This document shows positions 33,028 through 45,259 of a DNA stretch of 64,000 bases, in pieces (the stretch's first letter is position 1; each line of letters begins with the position of its first letter). Under the pieces are notes generated by a model. It had not been told where the DNA came from, did not search any database, and worked only from the letters and a program-made list of their open reading frames with translations. The DNA is taken from NCBI RefSeq assembly GCF_042453785.1, contig NC_091669.1, positions 14,801,001 through 14,865,000 of the forward strand, given 5' to 3'. A program made the translations under genes and the position numbers. The DNA comes from Malus domestica (Eukaryota > Streptophyta > Magnoliopsida > Rosales > Rosaceae).

Positions 33028-34570
33028 TGTGATGACCCGTCCCTATTTTCTATGTAATTTTATCCCCGAGTGTGTAAAATGATGTTAATGCCCTGGTTGG
33101 CTAAGTGTCGTGGATTACATATGCAGTTTTAAATTATTTTCTCACTATCGTAGTTAAATTGGCCTCGACATCACGAGTGCGTCAATGCAAGTTAGACCTG
33201 AATTGGAGTCGTAACGAAAAGTTATGAATAATTAAAGTGCGCAAACTGGTATAATTATTTTCACGGGTGTATTAATTAATCGGTGTTGGAGACACTGATA
33301 GAGTAAGTTAGATTACGTTTTTACGAAACTTTATCACTTTTCTTGTTGAAACTTTGACCCGTGCCTATCCTTGTCCACCAATTATTTTATTTCCTATTTT
33401 CTCTAACCAAATTAGATTATATCTCTCATTTTCTTCTGCTCAATCAAGAACTATCTCTCATTCTCGTATATTATTTTTCTTCCTACTCGCACCCGAGCCA
33501 CCATCACTGATTGAACCTACAAAGACCACCATAGTGTTTATTTTGACCTCACGAACCCAGTTATACCACCTGATTGTCAAACGGACGAGTTTTGACTCGC
33601 TAACTTGGAAGCATCGATTCTGTGCACTTTACTCCGACGTAATTCGGACAAGGTTGCAAGGTTTTAGCACATGGCGAAGCTTATATTCAACTCCATAGGG
33701 ACCCTGGACTAAGTTTGGAGTGGAGTTGACGTCGGATCAAGTGAGTTCGAGAAGTTTCAGTTTTGGCCGAAGCTTTCGAGGGATTTTCAGGCCATTTTCC
33801 ATTTGATTTTAGACTCTCAAGAGGTACAAACTTGTTCTTCTCCTCAAGAGCTTCAAATCCGTATAAATTTCATGGATTTTGGTTGAGAAATGACAAAGAT
33901 ATAAAGGTTTGAAAATTTACACAGAATCCAGCAATATTTTCCAGAAACCGACAAACCAGAAGGCGGCGCCAGCGACGGCACACGGTGAAGCTCACCGAAG
34001 AAGAAGGTGAATATTCTGACGGCGTCAGGTAACGCCATTACTATTTAACAGAATATTTCGTCTATTTTGACATAATATTCCTAACGTCCGTTAGGGTTTC
34101 GTCGGCACATGTCATGCACGTGCGTATGGTCATGGGTTGGACAGCGCGTGAGGGCTCGTATGGCCTCAGGCCGGCGAATGGTTGTCATGTGCGGGTTCGT
34201 GACTTCGAGAAATCATTTTCGTATATTCGAACCTTCCATTTGAGCAAACTATGAGAAGTTTATCCTAGATTTTGGTTTATGTGCTATTTTAATTAATTGG
34301 AAGTAGTTGTTTTGCATATAAGGGAGACCTACCCTGAGGACGAATGCAGACAACCGAGGCTAGGGGGCTACGACCTTTCGACATATCAATGAGTGGGCAC
34401 TTGTTTTCTTGTGTGTGTGTGTGTGTGTGTGTGTAAACTTCACTGTTTCCAGAAATGTTTTAAAGTTGATTTATGCATAGCATGCCTTGGCTTAATTGAG
34501 TTATATTTAAATATGCATTGTTATGAGATTGTGAATATGCCATATAATCCTATGAGAGGCACAAGTAAGT
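33028..34570 (+). mobile_element. Del/Tekay-like long LTR, plus orientation
   Basis: Starts TGTGATGACCCGTCCC. Near 34330 CTACCCTGAGGACGA and GGCTACGACCTTTCGACATA match the complement of the 31380-31440 block of the minus copy. GACGGCGTCAGGTAACGCC at 34018 matches a similar motif near 31685-31760. A (GT)n microsatellite is at 34411-34434. The right end is approximate. Confidence 0.65.
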
Positions 34571-34708
34571 TTGGGTGAGTTGTTATGTGATTAAAATGTA
34601 CCCATTTTTTATATAAAATCCATTCAATCTTTTCTCTAATCCATTTTTTATACTTATATGGGTACATTCTATTTATTTGAGAATGTATTAATGTCAAGTT
34701 TAATAGAA

Positions 34709-34892
34709 GAAATTTAATAATGTTATTAAGTCTAATATCTTTTTCTTTTTCTTTTTTAAGTTTTTGAAAAATGTACTTATGTTTTGGTACAATAATTGAA
34801 ATTTAATAATGTTATTAAGTCTAATATCTTTTTCTTTTTCTTTTTCTTTTTTAAGTTTTTGAAAAATGTACTTATGTTTTGGTACAATAATT
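34709..34892 (+). repeat. 89-bp tandem duplication
   Basis: Two near-identical units, 34709-34797 and 34798-34892, from GAAATTTAATAATG to TTTTGGTACAATAATT. They differ mainly in the number of CTTTTT repeats, so the duplication is recent. Confidence 0.95.
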
Positions 34893-35545
34893 TTTTGGTT
34901 AGTTTTGATGGACGTATCCGTGTGTGTGTGTGTGTGTGTATGTAATATATTGGAGAGTATAATTCATATTTAATATTTTTATTTCCATAAATTATGAATT
35001 TTATTTAAAATCTCATTAATATAAATAACTACAAATTTTATTTTTAATTTAAAAATATAATAACCTTTATAGAAATACATTATTACATTAATGTCAAGGA
35101 TTTCGATAAAAAACTAAAAACCACGAAGATTTCAGTCAAAGAAAATTGGTAGTTAGGGATCGCATCTAAAGTGTCCCTTTTCTTTAGAGATGCTCTATGT
35201 GTTTACATATTTATTTTGTCTTTTATCCTTTTTTCAAAAGGATTTTATACATTGGAAATGGATCATTTCTGAATCCCTTCCACCAAATCATCTCCATCAA
35301 ACAATCTGAACTTTTAAAATCTAATCTAACAATTAAAGTTATTATAACTTTTAAAGTAGATCTCTGTTTATAACCGTTAAATTAATTTTCAAGAGCTTAA
35401 ATTAATTGATGAGAATGATTTGTTGGAAGAGATCTGAAAATGATCCCTTTCCTTATACATTTTACTCCATCGGGTCAATCCAGTTGACTATCCTTGAAGG
35501 TTCCTGGAAGTTTCCCGTATGATTGGACTTAATCATTTAATTAAA

Positions 35546-35700
35546 AAGAAAACTAATGAAAAGGGCTTGAAAACTTTAAGTTTTAATGATAAAGACAAAA
35601 TAAAGGGTAAAGTGAATAGTACCATGATTGACTTTTTAGTGTAAAAATGTGGTTTTTCGTTAAAGTGAACAGTACTTAGTGCTTTTCGTTAAAGTTCCCT
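35546..35700 (+). repeat. Dispersed ~150-bp repeat, copy 2 of 3
   Basis: Same family as 267-413 and 36465-36624. It is the fullest copy, ending GCTTTTCGTTAAAGTTCCC. Confidence 0.75.
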
Positions 35701-36130
35701 TAATTAAAAGCCTATTTCAATTTTCTAATCACACCATTTGACTGGTTAGAAGCATCATCTTTAAATTAACTCACCTTATTACTTCATGCATTATTATAAA
35801 AATATTTCTCAAATCTTCCACGCGGTTTGTTGCTCACCCAACCAATCTTTTAATTAAATCGCCTTATTTGTATATTCAAGCATATTAATTGACATTGGCA
35901 ATTCCGGCAAAAACGAAAGACCATATAATATTGAAAATGTCACATAGATTCTTCCTTGTAATATTGGCACGTGTTGTTACTCCATCTTAAAACAGGGCGC
36001 ATTAATTTTGCCCTTCACCTACATTATAACACATAAAAAGTACAACATTAGCAAGCGTTATGATGAGAAAAAAAATCAAATTCCGCTCATATCCATTTGG
36101 AAAAGAGTAGAAAGAGAATAAATGATAAAT

Positions 36131-37092
36131 GAGTAATTCCCACTTTACTACTTTTTTTTTTATTTTCAAAAAATGGATCACTTGGTGGCTTCGTTATTGC
36201 AGTCATCATTCCAGGGGCTAAAAAGACTCACAGAGGCATTTCGGTCTCACCCTAGCCACCATCGTGCGATTCATCAGTGCCAAGTTTTGCAAAAATTGTA
36301 CTTTACTGCACTTACTTTTTTTGTCTCACTTTCATACCTAAAATTTGATTTTTTTTTTGCCACTTTGATACTTTTGTTAGCCTAATTGTTAATTTTTCTG
36401 TTAATTGATGACGTGACAAGATCTTTATCCACTAATTCATGCCACATAAGCTCACAAATCTTTAAAAAAAATGAAAACTAATGAAAATGGCTTGAAAACT
36501 TTGAGTTTTAATGATCATGACAAAATAAAGGGTAAAATGAATAGTACCATGATTGACTTTTTAGTGTAAAAATATGTTTTTTCGTTAAAATGAACAGTAC
36601 TGAGTGCTTTTCGTTAAAATCCCCTTAAAAAAAAAAAGTTATTCACACTATACTATTCTCAAGTTTCGTCATAATCGAACTTTATTACATTTACTTTTTT
36701 CACCTCACCCTTCATACCTAAATTGATGATGTGTCATAGTTTTTGCCCAACTTAATTTGACACGTGTAGTGACAAAAATAAATATGTATTAGAAATCAAT
36801 TATTTAATAAAAAAAATAGAAGTATGAATTTGGGAGTACAATGTAACTGTAAATATGAAAGTGAGACGAAAAAAACTAAAGGTAGCAAAGTATGAATTTC
36901 GCAATGTGTGTGAGTAGTAAAGTGGAGCCAGATCCTGTCACGTCATCAATTAACAAAATAGTTAACAGCTAGGCTAACGAGAGTATCAAACTGACAGAAA
37001 AATTAAACTTCAGATATGAAAATAAGACAAAAAACAAGTATAATACAGTGCGATTTTGACAAAACTTGACAGTAATAAAGTAAAAATTACTC
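36131..37092. mobile_element. MULE-type element with long inverted arms
   Basis: Termini GAGTAATTCCCACTTTACTAC (left) and the diverged complement on the right, with inverted arms of about 280 bp that include TTAATTGATGACGTGACA. Flanking 9-mers ATGATAAAT (36122-36130) and ATAATAAAT (37093-37101) differ at one base. Inside is a copy of the dispersed repeat (36465-36624), a nested insertion. No ORF of note. Confidence 0.75.
36465..36624 (+). repeat. Dispersed ~150-bp repeat, copy 3 of 3
   Basis: Same family as 267-413 and 35546-35700. It lies inside the MULE at 36131-37092 and so arrived after it. Confidence 0.75.
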
Positions 37093-37454
37093 ATAATAAA
37101 TATAATGAATTTTAGTTTGAAACGCCAATAAAGGGTGTATTTATACCGTGAGAGAGAGTACTTTTTTAGATAACAGTCTCATGAAACACATTAAAGCAAA
37201 TGATTAGGGAGTCAACCGGTTGTTATGGGGATGGAAAACGCACAGAAATTTCACCACAAACATTTGTACATATTACTCTCTGTTGACCAAGCCAAATCCA
37301 GAGAGAGAATTGACTAAGCAGCAAGCATGGAGAAAACGTGGTACCTTTCATATCATTCTTTACTCTTTGATGGAACGTCAGGTCACCCATCACCCATAAC
37401 CCATCACAATAAATAATTAAATATTGCCGAATAAAGTAAGAAAATTGGAAATTC

Positions 37455-37965
37455 TTTTAATTTTTTAGGTATTCATCAATTTACTTCCTGAACTTATGAT
37501 CATTGACCAATTTTCTCTCTCAACTTTAATTTTGGCCAATTTCCCCGCTAAACTCTCATAATTAGTCAATTTACACCCTACTGTTAATCTTTTTAATTTT
37601 TCATCTATTCTTTCGCTAAGTAGGTATCTGCATGACTGTCTTTGCAAACAGTGGAGGAGGGAGGCGTTGGCGGTAGTCGCGGGCTCAACTTGGAGAAAAG
37701 GAAGAGCAAGAGAAAGTTCAAAGAAAAGGAATAAGATAGAAGGTGTAGGGAAAATAACTTTTTTGCCCTTTAAAGGCTCATACGAATACCTACAAAGGAA
37801 AAATAGATGGAAAATTAAAAAAAAAATTAACACTAGGGTGCAAATTGACTAATGATGAGAGTTGAGGGAAGAAATTGACCAAAATTAAAATTAAAAAGGA
37901 GGAATTAGCCAATCCTTAAAAGTTCAAGGGTAAATTGATGAATACCTCTTAATTTTTAGGGCACA
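37455..37965. mobile_element. Inverted-repeat element, ~510 bp
   Basis: Arms begin GGTATTCATCAATTTAC and end GTAAATTGATGAATACC, about 150 bp each, with blocks such as TTGGCCAATTTCC and its near complement. The loop is GC-richer (37620-37700). No target-site duplication could be fixed. Confidence 0.7.
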
Positions 37966-38318
37966 TCACATGGCAGATGTTAGTCGTTTGATTTTGTATA
38001 TCATCGATTTAATTATTTAATATTTAGTGTCGTATTAGCGAAGCCAGCAGGCATGCATATCATATCATATGGTTGGTTGGTTAGTGGTAACTTGCACGAA
38101 ATTTCCTTGTGTCTGTCTAATGCACTACAATCTACAAGTTTGGCATGAAACATTCAAAGTCTTTTGAATCAACATCGTAGAAAATCAGAAAACGCCAAGT
38201 GACAGGGACAACCATACTCGTTTTTTCAACTTTCGGGTTTGAACGCTTGGTTTTTCATTCTGGTATTATAAAATGTGGTCTCTTCTTAGTATGTGTTTGG
38301 AAAAACGAGTACAACTTT

Positions 38319-38667
38319 AACGTTATGTTTGGACGAAAAAATTAAACTTGATATTTAAATAAAAGTTAGAATTTATCAATTTACATGCATCAATTTTGTT
38401 TGTTTGAATTCATAAGAAATTTAGAATTTTTGTGTGGAAAAAAAATGGAATTTGGAACCTCAAATTCTTAAGTTTAAATTCCATGTAAATAGATGTTATT
38501 TCTCAATTTATAAATTGAGACTTTAAAAATAACAAATTTCGTATTCAATTACATTTTTTTTAGGTTAACCAAACAAGAAAATTCACAAATTCTAGAAAAT
38601 AAAATCCCGTCATTTTAAAATTCCTTAGTAATCTTAAATTTTTTCATCCAAATATAATGTAATGTTA
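38319..38667. mobile_element. MITE, ~350 bp
   Basis: Inverted ends AACGTTATGTTTGGACGAAA and the complement of TTTCATCCAAATATAATGT. The interior is AT-rich with more inverted similarity (AAATTCTTAAG). Boundaries are approximate. Confidence 0.6.
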
Positions 38668-39052
38668 TGTAGCACTCAATAATATGAGTGTATTAGTCGT
38701 TCGATTTGATTTTCAGAATTGTCAATTTTCTATCTCAACTAGTTATTTTTCGTAGCCCTCAGGGCCACCTCCCATTAAAAAAAAATTGTAAAAGAACTAC
38801 CAGTTTTCTAATTTTTTTATGATATAACAGTAGTATTCAAAATAAAATTAATTTGACTATTATAAAATTAAAACCGCACCGCACAGTTTGAATTTGTGAA
38901 ATTGCAGAATAAAAGCTGCAATGTATGTAGCATACATCATGAGCTTCAAGTTGTTGGAGTTAAGGTTTTTTATTCTTTTTTGATTAAAAAAAATATTTTT
39001 TTTCTAATTATAAAGGTCTGAAAATCATGGGCTTGTGTAATTGACCTATAGT
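38668..39052. other. AT-rich spacer
   Basis: No gene or bounded repeat is recognised between two transposable elements. Confidence 0.5.
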
Positions 39053-40128
39053 TAATTAGAGTTGTGATATTCCCACCCCGGTGTTTTATTTCCCCACCCA
39101 CCTTTTTATGAATTTTTTAATTACAAATTTATCAATTTGTAAAATGACTAATAGGGACCTTACTTACTCCTTTTTGCATTAATTTTTTTTTTATAAAAAA
39201 AGAAAAGAAAAGAAAAGTTTAGAAAATTTGTCTCCCATAAATCCTAACTCATTATTTTCATCCCCTTTCATTCAGAGAAAGCAAAATCGTTCAGAGAAAG
39301 CAAAAAGAATGAATTTAGAAGATGACATTTCTATGGAACAAGTAGATGACTATGTTTCCGTCGAACAGGTAAAAGATAATTTTATGCGGACCATCTTGAT
39401 TTGTCGACATGAATAATTGAAGCATAACTTTGTGACTTTTAATTTGAATTTGCATTAGGTTATGGTACAATTTGTTTCATGTTTTCGTATGAGAATTCCT
39501 AGAATTCGTTGGCATTGTTTTAATTAGGTTAGGGAAAATTTTACAATTGGTTAATTGATATCGAACCTGTTAGCGAGGGCTGGGGAGGTTCCACCAACAG
39601 CGTCACAATCTTGCTCTGAATCTTTGCCTTTTAGTAAATTTTCCAATTGGTTAATTGATACCGAACATGTCGAAGTGCTTTACAGAAACCTGAATAGGTT
39701 ATGTAATCACTAGGATTATCAGCCTTTAGAAAGGCAAAGGCATCATCCTCTGTCAGCGAAGCTCTTCGTAGTTGGTACTGAATTGTGAAAATTTATCCCA
39801 TTAGAAACAGAACGGACAACAATGTGACTGAAAAAAGTATACAGGCAATGAACATGTATTGCTGCTGCTGCTGTATCCGAGGTTGTTCCTTTTTGGTCAA
39901 TTTCGTTTATGGTTTATCACTGGGGTTTTTTGTTTTCTGAGTTATTGGGGAGTAGCTTCATTAAATTTTAGAGAAATTTATCTCTAATTATATATAGGAT
40001 TATTTTAGGAATAATAGTGGGTGAGAAAATAACATTTTAATTTTTTAACTTTTTATAGTGGGTGTAAATATAACGTGGGTGGGGAAATAAGACAACGGGA
40101 TGAGTTTAGTAGCTCTCGTTAATTAATA
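39053..40128. mobile_element. Candidate non-autonomous TIR element with an exon-like piece
   Basis: Left and right ends share inverted TTATTTCCCCACCCAC (39088 and about 40080), and TTAATTA stands at both borders. On the minus strand an open stretch near 39660-39790 reads YQLRRASLTEDDAFAFLKAD and continues without a stop; it looks like protein-coding sequence of a family I do not recognise. A short plus ORF at 39228-39416 has no clear relative. Borders and nature are tentative. Confidence 0.5.
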
Positions 40129-40975
40129 AACATAAGATTGACTAAGTCCAATACAAAAAATAACTCTTAACATATGCTTGATTATTATGGAATTCATAGA
40201 TATGTGAGGAATCCGCTCCTCCTGCACGGAAGGTGTATGAAGAAATACTTGAATGAAGGATACTGTCGCTGCTACTGCGCTGCTCTCGCCATATTTATCT
40301 TTTGATGGTAATCAATCTTTTATTAATTACCATCAAAAAGTAGGAAGAGTATAAATGAAAGATTAAATAGTAGGATACCAATTAACTATTAAAAAATAGA
40401 AAGGGGTGTGGGAAAAGTAGTTAAGGGTGTGTGAAAATTACAACCCTATAATAAATATCACTTATTTATATGATATATAATTAGTTAAATTCGCTTAGTC
40501 TACTTAGGCGCTAATGCATAACGTTTTGTAGAACCCTGCTCATTAGACAATTATATAATGGAATTATAATATATAAATGATGCTTAAAATCCTCCATCAA
40601 ATATTCTGATTAGTCTAAATTCTCCTTTGAATATTTCGAGTAGTCTAAGTCCTCATTCAAGTATTCTGTTTAGTACAAATCCTCATTCAAATATTCTAGA
40701 TAGTTCTCTATAAAGTGAGGTCACCTAGGTGAATGAAGTATTGTCTAATCCTCTTGCATACCATGGACTTAGACCTCGAACGGTTGTCAATAATTTCTAG
40801 GACCTTTTGCCCTTTCAAATTTCGCACCTCTCCTCAACAATTCTTGGTTTTGTCACTGTCCCAAAGTGATTGGGCACAAAGCAAAATGTCCCTAGAGTGA
40901 TGATAAACTCTCCCCGCTCTCTTCTCCCTACTCACTTTTCAATAGTTTTTAATACCAATTTTACCTTCTTGTAAA
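40129..40975. other. Intergenic DNA with a small tandem array
   Basis: The only clear structure is the short tandem repeat at 40588-40706. No gene. Confidence 0.5.
40588..40706 (+). repeat. ~31-bp tandem repeat, about four units
   Basis: Units of the form TCCTCATTCAAATATTCT followed by GATTAGTCTAAAT-like sequence. They are diverged from one another. Confidence 0.8.
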
Positions 40976-41019
40976 GTGACATCTAAGGACCAAAGTAGAA
41001 AAAGAAAAAGAAAAAAGAA

Positions 41020-41510
41020 TTCTCTTCTATGTTCACTAGCCTATACTGCTGTAGAATTAATATGGATCTGCAAAATCTTCAAAGATATAGCCCCTCTAAC
41101 GTTCCTAAACTTTGGTGTAACAATGTCTCTACCCTTTCTTTGGCATCTAATACAGTATCTCATGCTCACATAAAACACGTGAAAATAGATTACCACTATA
41201 TAAGAGAACTAGTTTTGGCAAATTTGGTTAAAGTTTAGTATGTCAGTACTCAGCATCAAATTGCTAATATTCATACTAAGTCACTATCCAATGCCAGATT
41301 CAAGTTTCTACCGTCTAAGCTTTCTTTGGGTTCCCTTCTGATTAGCTTGAGGGGGTGTAAGGGGACACCTCATACTTAGATATTTTAGTTAGTTTGGACA
41401 GCTGTAAATTGGTTACAACTGTTATGTAACTAATCCTTGTGTTACTTAGTTAATCAAGTGTAATTAGTCACTAAGCTTACTTAGCAAATACAAACAAATA
41501 TTTTTATATT
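41020..41510 (+). pseudogene. Ty1/copia 3' remnant: RNase H end, PPT and partial LTR
   Basis: Two overlapping frames together show the copia RNase H region: an ELIWICKI block, PKLWCNNVSTLSLASN and HIKHVKIDYHYIRE, followed by IHTKSLSNARFKFL. A polypurine tract (GCTTGAGGGGGTG, 41347-41359) and LTR-like sequence follow. Frameshifts, a stop at 41236 and the lack of the upstream part show it is a dead fragment. Confidence 0.85.
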
Positions 41511-42410
41511 TCCACTTTAAGTCAACCCTTCTCTGTTTTACAGGCCATACAGCTGCAAAACAACAAAAATTAAAATAAAATAAAATGAACATCATACAGC
41601 TGGAAATATAGGTTTGCCAAAGAAAACTCAAAAAGTCCAATTAAATATCGACTTTCGAAATAAGGAACTGCCTTGACGAAAGCGGCCCTTTTTATATAAA
41701 AAATAAAAACAAGAGAAATGTCATGAAACAGTTGTAAAGAATTGAGCCATTCTATGACAAAATATTAATTTTCAAGTTCACACATTAAGGCCCATTTGTA
41801 GAGAATCAAGGTCCCAAATCCGGTTGGGCCAATTTTAAGTAAGGGCCCGACAGCTTCCAATCTCTCACTCGGATGTCGTTTCTCTCTCCTCCATTCCCCG
41901 TTCTAAAACTCTTCGTTTAGCGTCGACTAGACATCACTTGGGAGCTAGGTGGCTGTTCACCGCTTCGAGTAATTCTTAGTTGGTTTAGGTAGGAAGGGCC
42001 TAGACGCCTGCCTAGACCAGTCTAAGCACTCGTCAATGTTACGATTCTCACTTAGAAAATAGATAACTTCTATTTTTGAAACGTGGTTACTGACTGGGAC
42101 ACGCCACTTTACTAATTTTGATAAAGTGGTTTCACATTTTTTGGGAAACAAATTTTGTAGCTAATGCCTTAACTAGACAAATTCACTCGTTACAAAATTT
42201 ACATGTTTGAAAGTATAGTATTCTTAATAAGACGTATAATGTTTTTATGTTTGATTGTATTGGAACCAGCTGTCTCTCATCAAATGAATTACTTTCTCAA
42301 AAAAAAAAAAAAAAAAAAAAAAACTAACTGCTCGAGCAAAACTAGAGATCACTATTGGGAGATAAACTCACTTGTAACTAAAGACGCTATGTGAAAATTA
42401 TGTATTAAAC
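41511..42410. other. Intergenic DNA
   Basis: Holds a poly(A) run at 42299-42322 and GCCTAGACGCC-like sequence near 41995 that resembles degraded TE sequence. No gene is supported. Confidence 0.5.
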
Positions 42411-42425
42411 GAATAATGCACTTTT

Positions 42426-42589
42426 TTTTTTTGTGAACAATTGATATTATCTACACTAAGGGAGGTGGGTTAAGCCTCACAACGGTTTTAGCAATAATGC
42501 GGTTCAAATTTGTTTCTAGCGAGAATCGAACTTAAGACATTTCACTTATCAATCGAGAAAAATACTATTAGACTGTGGTACTAAGTAGT
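42426..42589 (-). mobile_element. SINE, minus orientation
   Basis: A direct repeat of about 15 bp, GAATAATGCACTTTTT, flanks it (42411-42425 and 42590-42605). A poly(T) tail sits at the left end, as expected of a minus-strand SINE with poly(A). On the minus strand AGTTCGATTCTCG near 42530 is a Pol III B-box and the 5' end near 42589 could hold the A-box. It is tRNA-derived in style. Confidence 0.82.
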
Positions 42590-42605
42590 GAATAATGCAC
42601 TTTTT

Positions 42606-45045
42606 AAACGGAAAACGCCACTAAAACTTAAACGGCCTTCCCCTAGGTAGACAGCAAGGAAATCATTTGATTGATCTCCTTAAATACTGCCTGCAAGACT
42701 CGTGCAACTCTGAAAATTGAATCTTTTTTTATTTTCTCCCTTCTAGATTTTTCCTAGCAAATAGTGTGCTGTACTGGTAACCTCTACGTAGCCAACCGCA
42801 CACACCATATACTACTCCAAAAATACTAAAATAATTAATATTTTATTTTTTTGAAAAGACCAAACTCCACAAAAATATACTCCATGATCTTGTTACAGCT
42901 TAAAGTATTGTGTTACGCTCCCTTCAAAACCAATTTATTAGTTTTTATTAATTTAAGATTATCAACTAAGAATATCGTTGTATAAATAATAAAATTACTA
43001 ATAATGCAATTATACGATTGATATTCTTAAAGAGGTGCAAAATGTTGCATGTGTAAGTGCAAAACATGCATGCACGTGAATGTCGTCGGTAGATTAGTTG
43101 ACTTCATTAATTTCATCATTAAGTTCTTTATTACTATTATTATTAATTTAGTTAATCAATTAGTGTATTAATTAGTTAATCATAGACAACAGAAAACTTA
43201 GGCCAGCCAGTGCTTCGCTGGCGTGTATGATATCTTATGCAGAGCTTGCGTCTGTCAGCGATTAGAAGGCCTTTTTCGAAAAATACATGGGCTGGTATCT
43301 TATGGAGGCCCAAGCCCAAGTCGAAGAAGAGTGGTGCTCTTACTATGGGCCTTGATTGCGGATGCATTATATACACAAATTTAATTATTTAAACATTTTA
43401 ATGACAATTTTGTCTAGTTCTTTAGGTATTTGATGTTCTAGTGCTTCAATTTCAAGACCAACTCTGAACCTTGTTTACTTATAACAAATAAGAAATTGCC
43501 ACATTAGTTATTTAATGTTACGGTCTATATTTTTTTTATATTTGTAGGTGAGATGTCTAAGATTCGAAGTAGAATCAAATTACCATGGTCAGCCCAATGT
43601 GAGACCTAGATCACTCCCTCACCTGTGCATATAATATCGTATGTATTAAAAAAGAAAAGAAAAGAAAAGAAATTATCACATTAATTGGTAATTAACATGT
43701 AACCGAGGAGGAATTAGTCTAGATTGACGCTTCGCTTCTTGGTAATTTCATTCTTCATGTTTTTCAAATCTTTCTCTATTGTAGAGTTTGACTGTCGTTC
43801 GGTCTTTTTTTTTAATAATTTTTTATGCAAATGATATTCTACACTAATTCTTCTATTAATAAAAGAGAGATTCAAATTTTGGGAGCAAAGAGTCACATTG
43901 CTTTGACCAACTTATCTTAAGTTAAGATGCGCTGATTTATTTATTTTATATTTTTGTATTACTAGCTAGTCCAAAAACACTAAGCGAGAGGGGAAAGAAA
44001 TTGAATCCAAGACAGAGTGAGTTAAAAAAAAGGCCCTAACTGATAACGCACTTACAAGTTACAATATATGATGATTTCTAAATGAGTAAATAAAAGGCTA
44101 AAACTTCACTTTGATTCAACAAAAATGTCACTTTCCAAAATTCCTTCAAAGTGCCAAGTTCGTTTGTGTGTTGTGAATTATTGGGACAATTTATTCAAAA
44201 ACTCTCGAATGCCTTGGTTGAAGAAGCAGGTACACGGCCGTCAATATACATACGTTGAAGACGGAAGAGTAATATTCGTGTTTGATTGCTTAGAGTTTGA
44301 ATGGAATGGTCAAAATTCAACCCCAATCAAAGTCTATATGTTGTCATCCGTTTTCCTTTCGTTCTTCTTCACTCTTTCTATCTTGTTCTCTTGGGTAACG
44401 TCTTAGCGGTAATCTTCTTGTGTTCGCCTATGCGTTTGCCTTACATTAACACAAACACTTCTCAATTTTCCAATTTTCTTTTGTAATATAGTGATGTTTT
44501 ACAATAATGGTTGGGAGGAGGATTACATAATGGAAAATATGACATCAAACTTGTTATTTACAATTGAAAACTTAAATGTTCGCACTTACAATTGAAGATG
44601 AACACTAGTAGAGTGTAGTACTCGTTCAACAATTTAACAATTTGACAATAGAATAAAAAAGATTAATCATGTGTTGTACATCTCCATGATATATTTGGGA
44701 TTCATTATGATCCTAAGTTATAATTGTACCAGAAAAGGGAAATACTATGATTAGTCACATGTATAATGATTGATTTTTTATTGTAGATACATATAGAGGG
44801 GTTCACTGTGCCCATGCATATCTACGACCAGTAATAGGCACAGTTTATTTACGTGCAACCAACCGTAACTAAAACTCGTAATCATCACAATAAGCATCTA
44901 TAAATAAAAAAAAATTTGCATACGCATTTTTTTGAAGCCTTAACAAACACTATTCAAACGTCTTGAACCAATAATACAATGACACGTGCTAGTAACATAA
45001 ATTCACCTCTATGAGTCGAACACCGGCGGCAAAAGAATTCCCCAA
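42606..45045. other. AT-rich intergenic DNA upstream of EXO70B1
   Basis: Short ORFs here (for example 44125-44406) match nothing I know. No bounded repeat is recognised. Confidence 0.5.
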
Positions 45046-45259
45046 GTGTTTCGGACAGTCATGCTACTCGAAGTAAGGAAAAGTCCAAACTGTCAAAAAT
45101 CTTCAAACCAAAAATTTAACAAAATCCCACAGCTGCCTTTTTTGAAGGGAAGGACAACTATCATCCTATTTCCCTCAACTCCCCATTCTTTCCCCCAAAA
45201 TTTCAATTCCCCCCCTCCCCCCACCATCACCGCAAGCTCGAAAGTCTGCGTTTCATTTC

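Larger units (their letters stand above)
34571..36121. other. Repeat-rich intergenic DNA
   Basis: Holds an 89-bp tandem duplication (34709-34892), a (GT)n run at 34920-34938 and a copy of the dispersed repeat (35546-35700). No gene is supported. Confidence 0.55.

Noticed and set aside
33354..33698. 114-codon ORF
   Set aside because: It falls inside a Del-like LTR, which is non-coding.
43176..43376. 66-codon minus-strand ORF
   Set aside because: No recognised family and no supporting structure around it.
44125..44406. 93-codon ORF starting MSLSKIPSKC
   Set aside because: No recognisable family, no splice context, AT-rich flanks. Could be chance; not supported as a gene.
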